Assembly: GCA_025093985.1 (NCBI GenBank)
Contig: JACAAK010000003.1
Span: 4,774,001-4,838,000, forward strand
Length of the DNA stretch: 64,000 nt
Origin: Calvatia gigantea
Taxonomy: Eukaryota; Basidiomycota; Agaricomycetes; Agaricales; Lycoperdaceae
Direction: 5' to 3'
The notes below the pieces were generated by a model. The model was not told where the DNA came from. It made no database searches and saw nothing but the letters and a program-made list of their open reading frames with translations. Positions 11,682 to 23,131 of the stretch are shown piece after piece (the stretch's first letter is position 1; each line of letters opens with the position of its first letter). A program made the position numbers and the translations under genes.

Positions 11682-11882
11682 TTACCCTCCACTCAGGCTT
11701 CATGCCTCAGAAAGCTCATCAAAGTCTCCATTTACTACGGCAGTGGCAAGTGCTTTCTTGGTGGATGCAATGAGGAATTCTCCATTGTTTGATTTTGCAA
11801 AGAAAACTGGCAAATGACTGTGACTGTCTTGATGGATAGGGACTGGGACGCCATTGAAGGGGAACTCAGTGGTGGTGGAGCT
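11682..11882 (-). pseudogene. C-terminal remnant of element II ORF3
   Basis: This is the 3' end of element II ORF3, cut off from its N-terminal part (18,785-19,591) by insertion of element III at GAGCT. It aligns with 12,191-12,390 of element III. The frame ends at a TGA just downstream of the motif NGDFDE. Confidence 0.8.
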
Positions 11883-12190
11883 TGTTACAACCTTAGTCTA
11901 ATAAGACCTCAGATTGCAGCTTAGGCTAAGTCTTGAGGGCAAGTAAGGGGAGAAGAACCAGATGGTTAAGCATACTGAATACAGGAGTATGTATGTATAC
12001 TTAAATACAGAAGGAACATCCAGTTGAATGGATGGAGATAACTACATGAAATGTCCGATGACTATGGCATAGTAGTTATGAGTCAGAGCTCGGGGATCGC
12101 GCAGGCAGGAATAACTGAAACAGGTACATGGCTAGAAGGGAATGCAGACAAGTACGGAGCTGATATAAGAATAGACTAGAGTTCACAACA
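11883..12190 (-). repeat. 3' LTR of element III
   Basis: This 308-bp LTR begins TGTTACAACC and ends TTCACAACA, and is the same length as the 5' LTR. Confidence 0.94.
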
Positions 12191-12215
12191 ATACCCCCCA
12201 GTTAGGCTTCATGCC

Positions 12216-13199
12216 TCAGGAAGCTTCGTCAAAATCTCCATTTACCATGGCAGTGGCGAGTGCCTTCTTGGTGGATGTGATGAGGAATTCTCCACTATTT
12301 GATTTTGCAAAGAAGACTGGCAAATGGCTGCAACCGTCTTGATGGATAGGGACTGGGATGCCATTAAAGGGGAACTCGGTGGTGGTGGAGCTCTCCTAGT
12401 AGTTCTTGACTATCGATTTCCAGTAACGTTGGTCTTTCTCTTGTCCTGGTAGTATAGTGTGGAACCTTGCGGGAGGAAGAAAAACCAATGCGAGTTGTGG
12501 TGGGGTGATGGTTTTTATGAAGCATTGGAGGGCATTGACTTCTTCCTTCATGGAGACCGTGACTTCTTCATCCATGGGGGTATCGGCACAAGATGGCAGA
12601 GAGGGATTAACTGTGTCATGTAGCTCAGAGAGGGTGATGTGAATTCTGTCCACTAGGGTGTTGATGTCAGGGTCTTCGTTTGTTTTGTCTCTTCTGAGCA
12701 GTTTCATGGCTATATCTGCGAGTTTGAGGAAGATGTTGGTGATGTCGAGGTGATTGAAGACTTTGAGGCCTAAATTGATTCAGCTTTGAAGTCCTTGGAC
12801 CCGATCCCGTTTGCTAGGGGTAAGGGTAGACTGGTCTAGGGCTCAGAAGATGGCGGGGATGTGCTGGTTGGTGGAGGAAGATGCGTTTGTAAATCCTGCA
12901 TACATGTCGGTGAAGGTAATACATGCGGTAGTAAGGGTGATGTGTCAGTTTACAACTAATCATCGGTTTTGGGCAGAGATGTTCTCAATTTCACTATTGG
13001 TTGCTTTATCAACATCCTTGAGCAGGGCTTCAAGGAGGCCTTGTGCTGGGGATGGTGTCTTTGCAAGGTTATAGTGGGTTTCTTGGGGAGCAGGCGCTCG
13101 GCTGCTGCCTGGCTTGGGGAATGGGAGAGAGGAGATTCTGGTAGGAGTGGGGTGGACAAGGGAGTCAATAGTGATGTGGTTAGGTTGGGAGGCAGGCAT
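12216..13199 (-). pseudogene. Element III ORF3, unrecognised protein after pol
   Basis: An ATG at 13,197-13,199 begins two codons after the pol stop, in the same frame as pol. The frame runs to TGA at 12,216, giving 327 residues. The protein has a Pro/Ser-rich N-terminus, a helical middle, the motif QRYWKSIVKNYW and a C-terminal part rich in Gly and Phe ending near NGDFDE. Five in-frame stops interrupt it in this copy (for example near 12,962, 12,947, 12,846, 12,780 and 12,396). At two of them element II has CAA or TGG, so the ancestral frame was open. I find no known domain. Position and strand suggest an element-encoded accessory protein; its role is unknown. Confidence 0.65.
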
Positions 13200-13205
13200 G
13201 TTTGT

Positions 13206-16200
13206 TTAGTTTCTTTGTCTGGGTTGCTTGTTTGATGCATTTTTGTGTTTTCTGCCCCCTCTTTTATGGGTATCCTCTGGATGCCTTTTTTGGTAGTCCC
13301 TTATGGTGTCTTTCACATTTTCCAAGTTGGACTCCGCTGTCCACATATTGTCTTCATTGCTATACCCCTTCCAGTGGACCAGGAATTGATATCCCCTTCC
13401 TTGTTTTCATTATCTGCGGATCTCCTCTACTTCGTACTCTTCCTCATTGTTGATGATCACCGGGTTGGGCACTGATGGTTGTTTTTGACTCAGGAACTCC
13501 ACCTGGTGTGCTGGTGTCAGAAGCTATTTGTTGAAGACATCATGGATCATCCATCCATCCAGTAGTGCCAGCCAATATGCGGCTTCTCCTATTTTTTTCT
13601 TAATAAGGAAAGGTCCATACTGTTTTTGGCCTAGCTTCTTTGATGATTGATTGGTATGGATATTGGTGTTCTCTAACCATACTTTATCTCCTGTTTGATA
13701 TGTGTTGGCATGGGTTCTACTGTGGTCATGTTGTTGTTTCATCTTTTCTTGGTATGTTTGTAGTGCTGATGAAGCATTGTCTTGGGCATGCTGTAGTTGT
13801 TCCAGGAATGCTGTGGCAGTGGGATTGTTCGTTGTTGGCTCGTTCTTGCCCTTCCATGGATTCCTTCCATAGTTTAGGAAGAATGGTGTCTTCTGTGTTC
13901 CTCCGTGTTGCTTGTCATTGTACTGAAATTCTGTGATGGGGAGCCATTCCACCCAGTCATTCTGGTCATAGTTGCAGTACAGGCGGATGTAGGTTTCCAC
14001 TTCTCTGTTGATGTGTTCAGTTTGTCCATCTGTTTGTGGGTGGTATGCCATTGATAGATTTCATTCGATGCCGAGTCCTTTGAATAACTCCTTGGTGAAT
14101 TCTGATGTGAATTGAGGTCTTCGGTCACTAAGCACTTTCCTCGGTAGTCCATGTAGCTTCCATATTTTGTCTCGATATATCCTTGTGACATCCTTGGATG
14201 ACGCATCTGTGGTTGTCACTGAGAGCTATATCATTTTTGTGAAGTGGTCCACAATGACTAGTATTGTGTCTTTTCCATTAGACTCCAGCAGTGGTCCAAT
14301 CATGTCGACGCTGATTTCTTCCCAAGGTCCATTTGGTATTGGGAGGGGGTGTAGTGGCGATTTGAGTGGCTTCGTTCTTGACTTGTTTTTTTGGCAGGCT
14401 TGGCATCCTCAGATATATCTTTTTATATCCTTTCATATCAATGGCCACCAGTAGTCTTGGCTGATCAGTTCTGTCATCCTGTGTTGTCCCAGGTGTCCTG
14501 TGTCTGGGGTGTCGTGATACTGTATTAGGATTTCTTCTTGTAGTTTCTGGTCGGGTGGGACATATGCACTATTCTGTTTGTAGATCACTCCACCATCTTC
14601 AGTGAGCTGGGATCCTTGTTTCTGTAGCTCAGTTAGGACCATTGTCTCTCGTCAGGTTTGGCCTCAGATTCATTCTAGGAAGTTAGGTTTGATGAACAAC
14701 TCTGCCCATAAGAGTACTGTGCTGTCTGTGCCTTCTGTCTGTAGCCAGCTTTCTCGAATCATAGTGACTAGTTTATCTTCTTGTCCTTCTGGCATTTGGT
14801 GGATTCAGGATAACAGATCAGCTTTTGTGTTTGTTTTTCCTGGCACATATCATAGTGTGAAGTCATAGTCTTGCAGCCACAGGTACCACCATGCTTGTCG
14901 TCTGTTTAGTTTCTGTGGTTCTTGATAGTACTTGAGATTTTTGTGGTCAGTCCAGATTTCGAATCATTTCTTGGCATCCAGGAGGTAGTGTCTCCATTCC
15001 TTCAGGGCGTGGACAATGGCTAGTAATTCCTTGTCATATATTTCATAGTTTCATTCTGCCGGTGACAACATCCGTGATGTAAAAGCGATTGGATGCCATT
15101 TGTCTCCTTGTAATTGTGAAAGGACTCCTCCTAACGCATAGTCTGATGTGTCAACTTCTACTCTGAATTGGCTGTGTCTTTGTGGTAACGTTAGGACAGG
15201 TTCTTCAGTGATACATTTCTTGAGTTGGTTGAATGAGTCTTGGTATTCTTGTGTCCATTCCCATGTGGTTGCTCCTTTGAGTTTGTTCAAGGGCCCCGCA
15301 ATTGTACTGAAGTTTTTGATGAAACATCAATAGTAGTTTGCGAAACCCAGGAACCTTTCCACTCCTTTGGTGTTCTTGGGTTCCAGCCATTCTCACACTG
15401 CCTTTACTTTGTCTTCCTCCATTTCGATTCGTCCATGTCCTACCTGAACTCCTAGCATTGGGATTTCTTCTGTATCGAAGATGCACTTGGTTCGCTTGAA
15501 GCATAAGTTGTACTGGGCCACTCGCTCTAGGAATTGTATTGTCCACTCTTTTAGTTGCTCTTTGGTGTCTCCTGGGATGGCAAAGTCATCCATATAGTTT
15601 ACGATGTCTCCGTTTTGTAAGAGATTGTGGAAAATGCTTGTCATCATCCTGGAGAACGTTCCTAGTGAGTTGCTTAGGCCAAAATACATGACTGTTGGTT
15701 CGAAGAGTCCTTCATTGGTGAGGAAGGTGGCCTTCCATTCGTCTCCTTCTTTGATCCTGACATTGTTGTATCCCCAAATGATGTCCAACTTATTGAAGTA
15801 TTTTGCTTTTCCAAGCTTGTCAATTACTTCACCGATCCTCAGTAATGGTGTTTTATCTTTGATTACCATATTGTTTAGTCATCTGTAGTCTTGGATTAGC
15901 CTTTTGGATCCATCTTTCTTTGGGATGAAGAATGTCAGTGCTGCATATGGGGATTTCGATGGCCATATTTGTCCTGATTCTAGGTTTTCCTTGATGAATG
16001 ACTTGAGTTCATCCTGTTCTTTAATCGTCATGTTATAAGTCCCTGCACTTATTTCTTTTGGGGCATCTTCCATCAGGACTATCTCGTGGTCCCATTCGGT
16101 TTGCTCTGGGAGTTTGTTGAATGTCGTTTTGTTGAATAAGTGCATGAATGGTTGTACATAGTCTGGTAGGTCTTCCAGTTTGGTCAGGTCTAGTTTGTCT

Positions 16201-16739
16201 TCTTCCTCCCATAGGTCTTCCATAGTAGCTATGCTTCGTAATTTTTCAGTGATAGGAATGTTCTGATGAGGGAATTGGCAGCCTGGAGGGCATCGGGTGA
16301 ACTTGATTTCTCCATTGTTCCAGTCTACCTCTGGGTTGTGTTTGACTAGCCAATCATGTCCTAGGAAGACTTCTGCTCTGTCTTGTAGCTGTACAACTGA
16401 GGCCTTGATTTGTTCTTTATGTCCCTGGATGTTGATGTTGATTGTGGTGGTCTCTGTTACCCTTCCGCCTTGGTTAGGAGTTCCGTCTGCATTGAGTACC
16501 AAAATTTGCTGTTTCAATTTCTGGGTTGGGAGCCTTTCTTTGTCTACTAGCTTTTTGCTGATGCTACTGGTTGTGCATCCTGAGTCTACGATGGTGTTGA
16601 CTGTTATCTTCTTCCCGGCCATTTGTATTTTTCCTTTTAGATTTAATTCACGCTTTCTTCTCTGAGGAATCATGTAGAATTTGTCTGATATCCTAGATAT
16701 AAGCTTTTTGACTCTCGAGGTAGCGCCTACTCGGAGTCT
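13206..16739 (-). pseudogene. Element III pol: protease, reverse transcriptase, RNase H, integrase, chromodomain
   Basis: It is in a single frame. Protease has VDSGCTTS (about 16,590). Reverse transcriptase has NYMDDFAIPG (about 15,590). RNase H follows, with DTSDYALGGVLSQ (about 15,150). The integrase zinc site is HDTPDTGH...CQAC (about 14,520-14,400) and its core includes PQTDGQTEH (about 14,040). A chromodomain with YEVEEIRR...FLVHWKGYSNED lies at about 13,460-13,290. The frame ends with TAA at 13,206-13,208, and ORF3 starts two codons later. Pol is -1 relative to gag. Stops, mostly TGA, break it into several pieces. The final TAA is present in element II too and therefore looks genuine, unlike the mutation-derived stops. 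Confidence 0.9.
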
Positions 16740-18391
16740 TCAGAAAAATCCTTCTCTTCTTCGTCAGTAGCCTCTTCTACTCCTCGGACTTGGATCTTCT
16801 TGGGTACAGTGCAGGCTTTGGCTATGTGCCCCTTTTTTCCGCAGTTGTAGCATACTAACCCCTTGGGCTTTTTGCAATCCTTGGCAATGTGGCCAAAAAT
16901 GCCACAGTTGTAGCACTTCGGTTCTCCTTTGTCATTAAAGACATGACGCCTGCTTCCTATCTCCATGGGCTCACCCATTCCTCCGTAGGTGGTGCCAGTG
17001 TTTGTCTTCCTGTCTCCTTGGTATTCAGATGCTTCTGTTGAGAGAACGAGTAGACATCCCAATATAAGTTCACACTACCTAAGCGTGTAGGTGTCAGCAG
17101 TGGAGGGTAGTCATATTCATCCAGGAGACGGTCCAGTAGGAGAGGCGCATGGTAGCGGACAGAGTCCTGCTTATACCAGCATACTCAGAGAGTCTTGAGG
17201 AGAGGGGAAGCGATGCTTAGAGAAGCTAGCGTAGAGGAGAGAAGACATAGTGTCTTATGCCCGAAGGCATACCCGAAAGGGCCTACATACTACAATGCTA
17301 CATAAGGGTATATATACTAATATCCCTGGTCTGTGCACTCTGAACCCTTATACGGGTGAGGTCTAACTACCAGTAGCATAATTGGAGCATACTGTGTACG
17401 ACGCATGTACTAGAAGGTTCCATGCGGAGGGTATAACCGACTACCAGAAGGGCGGTACAACTACTGCGTACGTAGTCCGTGATGGTCCGTTATTATCGAC
17501 CCTCTGAAGGTGAAATACTCGAACCCCGTTTTAGCTATAAATAGACTGAACCAACATAGTGGTATGGAGCGAGATTCAACAGCTTCGTATCCTTGTCCAA
17601 TGGACAATATGGCTTCTTTCCATTCTGCATATGTGTCCGGCCTGGCTGAAGGTGGGTAGCCTATGATCGTATGTATGATATCTTGTCGGGCATTCTTCCT
17701 AAGTAGGAACATAGCGTGCTTGCTATCAGTCTTGGCCTTGCTTTTCAGCACCTCGAATTCGATTAGGTAGTTGGCAGTGTTTCGGTTTCCTTGTTTGAAT
17801 TTTTTGATCTGCCATTCTGCTTTGCTGTTTGAGGCATTGTCTGAGAAGGTTCTCCTAAATTCCTCAGAGAAGACCTTCCAGTCTACAGAATCCTCAGATT
17901 CTAGGATGGCTGGTGCTCTCATAGCTGCATATGCTCCTGCAGTTCCTCCTTACAGTCTGGCTAGGACTGCTATGGCTTTATTGTCTGCCGAAACTATCTT
18001 GTTGAATTTCATGAAGAGTGTCATTGCTCTCCACTAGTCGTCAAACTTGGTGCAGGTGCCGTTGAAAAATCCCAGATTTGGCACTAGGCCTTTTCCACTG
18101 GGCATTGCTGTGGGTACTACTGTGTTGTCAGTCATGTCAGAGTTGGTCTCATTCTGTTTCATCTGAGCTTGATTCATCTGATTTCTCCTGATGGACTATC
18201 TCCTCTTCTGCTAGATCGAGTTCGTTTAGAAGTTCTGATAATACTTCTTCTTCTACTGGGTTTGCTCTGGGTTCATTGTGTGTTTCTTCAGGTACTTCGG
18301 GATTCCCTGTTTCTTCTTCATCTGAAGTTTCGGATTCATCATCAGTGACTTCGAGATTTGGTTCTCTATATTCATCTGGGTTTGAGCTCAT
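16727..18391 (-). pseudogene. Element III gag with two CCHC zinc knuckles, interrupted by a solo LTR
   Basis: The gene starts at ATG 18,389-18,391 with a very acidic N-terminus (residues 1-80). The gag capsid-like region follows (VFSEEFRRTF, about 17,880-17,850). Two Cx2Cx4Hx4C knuckles (CYNC...H...C, about 16,910-16,810) lie near the C-terminus. A 546-bp solo LTR at 17,036-17,581 plus GCTTC duplication splits the frame, and a 2-bp deletion relative to element II near 18,145 shifts it. Gag would form particles and bind RNA; this copy cannot. Confidence 0.85.
17036..17581. mobile_element. Solo LTR of a third LTR-retrotransposon family
   Basis: The 546-bp sequence begins TGTTGAGAGAAC and ends GAGATTCAACA, with 5-bp duplications GCTTC at 17,031-17,035 and 17,582-17,586. 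The uninterrupted site is present in element II near 23,425. It contains a TATATATA-like stretch near 17,310. No other copy occurs in the window, so the orientation and family cannot be assigned. Confidence 0.9.
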
Positions 18392-18458
18392 ATACTAGCT
18401 CCTGGGTTGCTCCTGTTCAGGCCTGTTTTCAGCCTACTCCTTGCAAGGTGAGGTGGGG

Positions 18459-18469
18459 ATGCTTAACCA
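18459..18469 (-). promoter_or_regulatory. Primer-binding site of element III (self-priming type)
   Basis: Minus-strand TGGTTAAGCAT lies two bases after the 5' LTR. It is fully complementary over 11 nt to ATGCTTAACCA, which lies at 18,552-18,562 in the same LTR about 34 nt after a TATTTAAG box, where the transcript should start. No tRNA 3' end match is obvious. Confidence 0.75.
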
Positions 18470-18471
18470 AA

Positions 18472-18779
18472 TGTTACGACCTTAGTCTGATAAGACCTCA
18501 GGTTGCAGCTTAGGCTAAGTCTTGAGGGTGAGTAAGGGGAGAAAAACCAGATGGTTAAGCATACTGAATACAGGAGTATGTATGTATGCTTAAATACAGA
18601 AGGAACATCCAGTTGAATGGATGGAGATAACTACATAAAATGTCCAATGACTATGGCATAGTAGTTATGAGTCAGAGCTTGGGGATCATGCAGGCAGGAA
18701 TAACTGAAACAGGTACATGGCTAGAAGGGAATGCAGACAAGTACGGAGCTGATATGAGAATAGACTAGAGTTCACAACA
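18472..18779 (-). repeat. 5' LTR of element III, with promoter
   Basis: This 308-bp LTR on the minus strand has a TATA-like box at 18,589-18,596 and a predicted transcript start at the ATGCTTAACCA element (18,552-18,562). It borders gag of III on one side and ORF3 of II on the other. Confidence 0.93.
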
Positions 18780-18784
18780 GAGCT

Positions 18785-19591
18785 CTCCCAGTAATTCTTA
18801 ACTATCGATTTCCAGTAACGTTGGTCTTTCTCTTGTCCTGGTAGTACAGTGTGGAACCTTGTGGGAGAAAGAAAAACCAATGCGAGTTGTGGTGGGGTGA
18901 TGGTTTTTATGAAGCGTCAGAGGGCGTTGACTTCTTCCTTCATGGAGACTGTGACGTCTTCATTCATGGGGGTATCAGTATGAGGTGGCAGGGAGGGATT
19001 AACTGTGTCATGCAGTTTGGAGAGTGTGATGTGAATTCTGTCAACCAAGGTGTTGATGTCGGGGTCTTCGTTTGTTTTATCTCTTCCGAGCAACTTCATG
19101 GCTATGTCTGCAAGTTCAAGGAAGATGTTGGCAATGTCAAGGTGATTGAAGACTTCGAGGCCTAAATTGATTTGGCTTTGAAGTCCTTGGACCCGATCCT
19201 GTTCGCTGGGGGTAAGAGTAGACTGGTCTAGGGCTCAGAAGATGGCGGGGATGTGCTGGTTGGTGAAGGAAGATGCATTGGTGAATCCTGCATACATGTT
19301 GGCAAAGGTGATGCATGTGGTAGCAAGGGTGATGTGTCAGTTTACAACTAATCATCGGTTTTGGGCAGAGATGTTCTCAATTTCACTATTGGTTGCTTTA
19401 TCAACATCCTTGAGCAGGGCTTCAAGGAGGCCTTGTGCTGGGGACAGTGTTTTTGTGAGATTATAGCGGGTTCCTTGGGGAGCAGGTGCTCGGCTGTTGC
19501 CTGACTTGGGGAATAGGAGGGAGGAGATTCTGGTAGGAGTGGGGTGGACGAGGGAGTCAATAGTGATGTGGTTAGGCTGGGAGGCAGGCAT
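18785..19591 (-). pseudogene. Element II ORF3, N-terminal part
   Basis: This is the same accessory protein as ORF3 of element III: ATG at 19,589-19,591, two codons after the pol TAA (19,598-19,600). The frame reads through two sites that are stops in III, with CAA and TGG codons instead. It carries the RYWKSIVKNYW motif and then runs into the inserted element III at GAGCT. The last roughly 60 residues are at 11,682-11,882. Confidence 0.7.
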
Positions 19592-19597
19592 GTTTGT

Positions 19598-22500
19598 TTA
19601 GTTTCTTTGTCTGGGTTGCTTGTTTGATGCATTTTTGTGTTTTCTGCCCCCTCTTTTATGGGTATTCTCTGGATGCCTTTTTAAGTAGTCTCTTATGGCG
19701 TCCTTCGCATTTCCCAAGTTAGACTCTGCTGTCCACATATCTTTTTCATTGCTGTACCCCTTCCAGTGGACCAGGAATTGATAACCCCTTCCTCATTTTC
19801 GTCGTCTGTGGATCTCTTCTACTTTGTATTCTTCCTCATTGTTGATGATCACCGGGTTGGGCACTGATGGTTGTTTTTGACTCAGGAACTCCACCTGGTG
19901 TGCTGGTGTCAGAAGCTATTTGTTGAAGACATCATGGATCATCCATCCATCCAGTAGTGCCAGCCAATATGCGGCTTCTCCTATTTTTTTCTTAATAAGG
20001 AAAGGTCCATACTGTTTTTGGCCTAGCTTCTTTGATGATTGATTGGTATGGATATTGGTGTTCTCTAACCATACTTTATCTCCTGTTTGATATGTGTTGG
20101 CATGGGTTCTACTGCGGTCATGTTGCTGTTTCATCTTTTCTTGGTATGTCCATAGTGCTGATGAGGCATTGTCTTGGGCATGCTGTAGTTGTTCCAGGAA
20201 TGCTGTGGCGACAGGATTGTTCGTTGTTGGCTCATTCTTGCCTTTCCATGGATTCCTTCCATAGTTTAGGAAGAATGGTGTCTCCTGTGTTCCTCCATGC
20301 TGCTTGTCATTGTACTGAAATTCTGTGATGGGGAGCTACTCTGCCCAGTCATCCTGGTCATAGTTGCAGTACAGGCAGATGTAGGTTTCCACTTCTCTGT
20401 TGATGCATTCGGTTTGTCCATCTGTTTGCAGATGATACACTATTGATAGGTTTCGTTTGATACCGAGCCCCTTGAACAACTCCTTGGTGAATTCTGATGC
20501 AAATTGAGGTCCTCAGTCACTAAGCACTTTCCTCGGCAATCCGTGTAGCTTCCATATTTCATCTCAGTATATCCTTCCGATGTCCTTAGATGACGCATCT
20601 GTGGTTGTTGCTGAGAGTCGTATCATTTTTGTGAAGCAGTCCACAATGACTAGTATTGTGTTTTTTCCTTTAGACTCTGGCAGTGGTCTGATCATGTCGA
20701 TACTGATTTCTTCCCAAGGTCCATTTGGTATTGGGAGGGGATGTAGTGGCGATTTGAGCAGCGTCGTTCTTGACTTGTTTCTTTGGCAGGCTTGGCATCC
20801 TCAGATATATCTTTTTACATCCTTTCATATTGATGGCCACCAATAGTCTTGGCTGATTAATTCTGTCATTCTGTGTTGTCCTGGGTGTCCTGCATCTGGC
20901 GTGTCATGGTACTGTATTAGGATCTCTTCTCATAGCTTTTGGTCAGGTAGGAGATATGCACTGTTTTGTTTGTAGATAACTCCATTATCTTCGGTGAGCT
21001 GTGATCCTTGCTTCTTTAGTTTGGTTAGGACTGTTGTTTCCTGTCGGGTTTGGCTTCGGATTTGTGTTAGGAAGTTTGGTTCGATGAATAATTCTGCTCA
21101 TAAGAGTACCATGCTGTCTGTGCCTTCTGTCTGTAGCCAGCTTTCTCGGATCATAGTGACCAGCTTATCTTCTTGTCCTTCTGGCATTTGGTGGATTTGG
21201 GATAGTAAGTTGGCTTTTGTGTTTGTCTTTCCCGGCACATGTCATAGTGTGAAGTCGTAGTCTTGCAGCTGTAGATACCACCGTGCTTATCATCTATTCA
21301 GCTTTTGTGGTTCTCAGTAGTACTTGAGGTTTTCGTGGTCAGTCCAGATTTCAAATCATTCTTTGGCATCTAAAAGGTAGTGTCTCCATTCCTTCAAGGC
21401 GTGGACAATGGCTAGCAGCTCTTTGTCATATATTTCATAGTTCCATTCTACTGGTGACAGAGTTCGTGATGTGAAAGCAATGGGGTGCCATTTGTCTTCT
21501 TGTAGCTGTGAAAGTACCCCTCCTAATGCATAGTCTGATGCATTGACTTCTACTCTAAACTGGCCATGTCTTTGTGGTAATGTCAGGACAGGTTCTTCGG
21601 TGATGCATTTCTTGAGTTGGTTGAAAGAATCCTGGTGCTCCTGTGTCCACTCCCATATAGTTGCTCCTTTGAGTTTGTTTAAGGGTCCCACAATCATACT
21701 GAAGTTTTTGATGAAACAGTGATAGTAGTTTGCGAAACCCAGAAACCTTTCTACCCTTTTGGTGTTCTTGGGTTCAGGCCATTCCTGTACTGATTTTACT
21801 TTGTCCTTTTCCATTTCGATTTGTCCATGTCCTACCCGAACTCCTAGCATTGGGATTTCTTCTGCATCGAAGATGCACTTGGTTTGCTTGAAGCATAAGT
21901 TGTACTAGGCCGCTTGTTCCAGAAACCATACCATCCATTTTTTTAGCTGCTCCTTAGTGTCCCCTGGGATGGCAAAGTCGTCCATGTAGTTTATGATGTC
22001 TCTGTTTTGTAGAAGGTTGTGGAAGATGCTTGTCATCATTCTGGAGAATGTTCCTGGCAAGTTGCTTAGGCCAAAATACATGACTGTCGGCTTGAAGAGT
22101 CCTTCATTAGTGAGGAAGGCAGCTTTCCATTCGTCTCCCTCTTTGATCCTGACATTGTTATATCCCCAGATGATATCCAACTTGTTGAAGTATTTTGCTT
22201 TTTTGAGTTTGTCAATTACTTCACTGATCCTTGGCAATGGTGTTTTGTCTTTGATTACTATGTTGTTTAGTTGTCTATAGTCTTGGATCAGCCTTTTGGA
22301 TCTGTCTTTCTTTGGGATGAAGAATGTTGGTGCTGTGTATGGGGATTTCAATGGTCGTATTTGTCCTGATTCTAGGTTTTCCTTGATAAACGACTTGAGC
22401 TCGTCCTGTTCTTTAACTGTCATATTGTATGTTCCTGCACTTATTTCTTTTGGGGCATCTTCCATCAGGACTATCTCATGGTCCCATTCGGTTCATTCTG

Positions 22501-23131
22501 GGAGCTTGTCAAATGTTGTTTTATTGAATAAGTGCATGAATGGTTGTACATAGTCTGGTAGGTCTTCTGGTTTGGTCAGGTCTGGTTTGTCTTCTTCTTC
22601 CCATAGGTCTTCCTTAGTGACTGTGCTTTGTATTTTTTCAGTGATAAGGATATTCTGATGGGGGAATTGGCAGCCTGGTGGGCATCAGGTGAACTTGATT
22701 TCTCCGTTGTTCCAATCTACCTCTGGGTTGTGTTTGACTAGCCAATTATGTCCTAGGAAGACTTCTGCTCTGTCTTGTAGTTGTATGACTGAGGCCTTGA
22801 TTTGTTCCTTATGTCCCTGGATGTTGATGCTAATTGTGGTGGTTTCCGTTACTTTTCCACCTTGGTTAGGTGTCCTGTCTGCGTTTAGTACCAAAATTTG
22901 TTGTTCCAATTTCTGGGTAGGGAGCCTTTCTTTGTCTACTAGCTTTTTGCTGATGCTGCTGGTTGTGCATCCTGAGTCTACGATGGTGTTGACCATTATC
23001 TCCTTTTCTGCTGTTTGTATTTTTCCTTCTAGATTTAGTTCACACTTTCTTCTCTGAGGAATCGTGTAGAATTTGTCTGATATCCTAGATACAAGCTTTT
23101 TGACTCTCAAGGTAGTGCCTACTCGGAGTCT
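19598..23131 (-). pseudogene. Element II pol: protease to chromodomain
   Basis: It has the same domain order as element III pol: protease VDSGCTTS (about 22,980), reverse transcriptase NYMDDFAIPG (about 21,980), RNase H with ASDYALGGVLSQ (about 21,540), integrase and a chromodomain ending at TAA 19,598-19,600. Several in-frame stops are present, for example near 22,493, where TGA stands for CAA in element III, consistent with an ancestral CGA in both. No large internal deletion was seen relative to III. Confidence 0.88.

Larger units (their letters stand above)
11883..18779 (-). mobile_element. Element III: innermost chromodomain Ty3/Gypsy retrotransposon, same family as II
   Basis: It has 308-bp LTRs at 11,883-12,190 and 18,472-18,779 and is flanked by GAGCT (11,878-11,882 and 18,780-18,784). 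It inserted into ORF3 of element II. The minus strand carries gag (18,391-16,727, split by a solo LTR), pol (16,739-13,206) and ORF3 (13,199-12,216). I count 13 differences between its LTRs, every one a transition. A 2-bp deletion in gag and several stops make it inactive. Confidence 0.94.
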
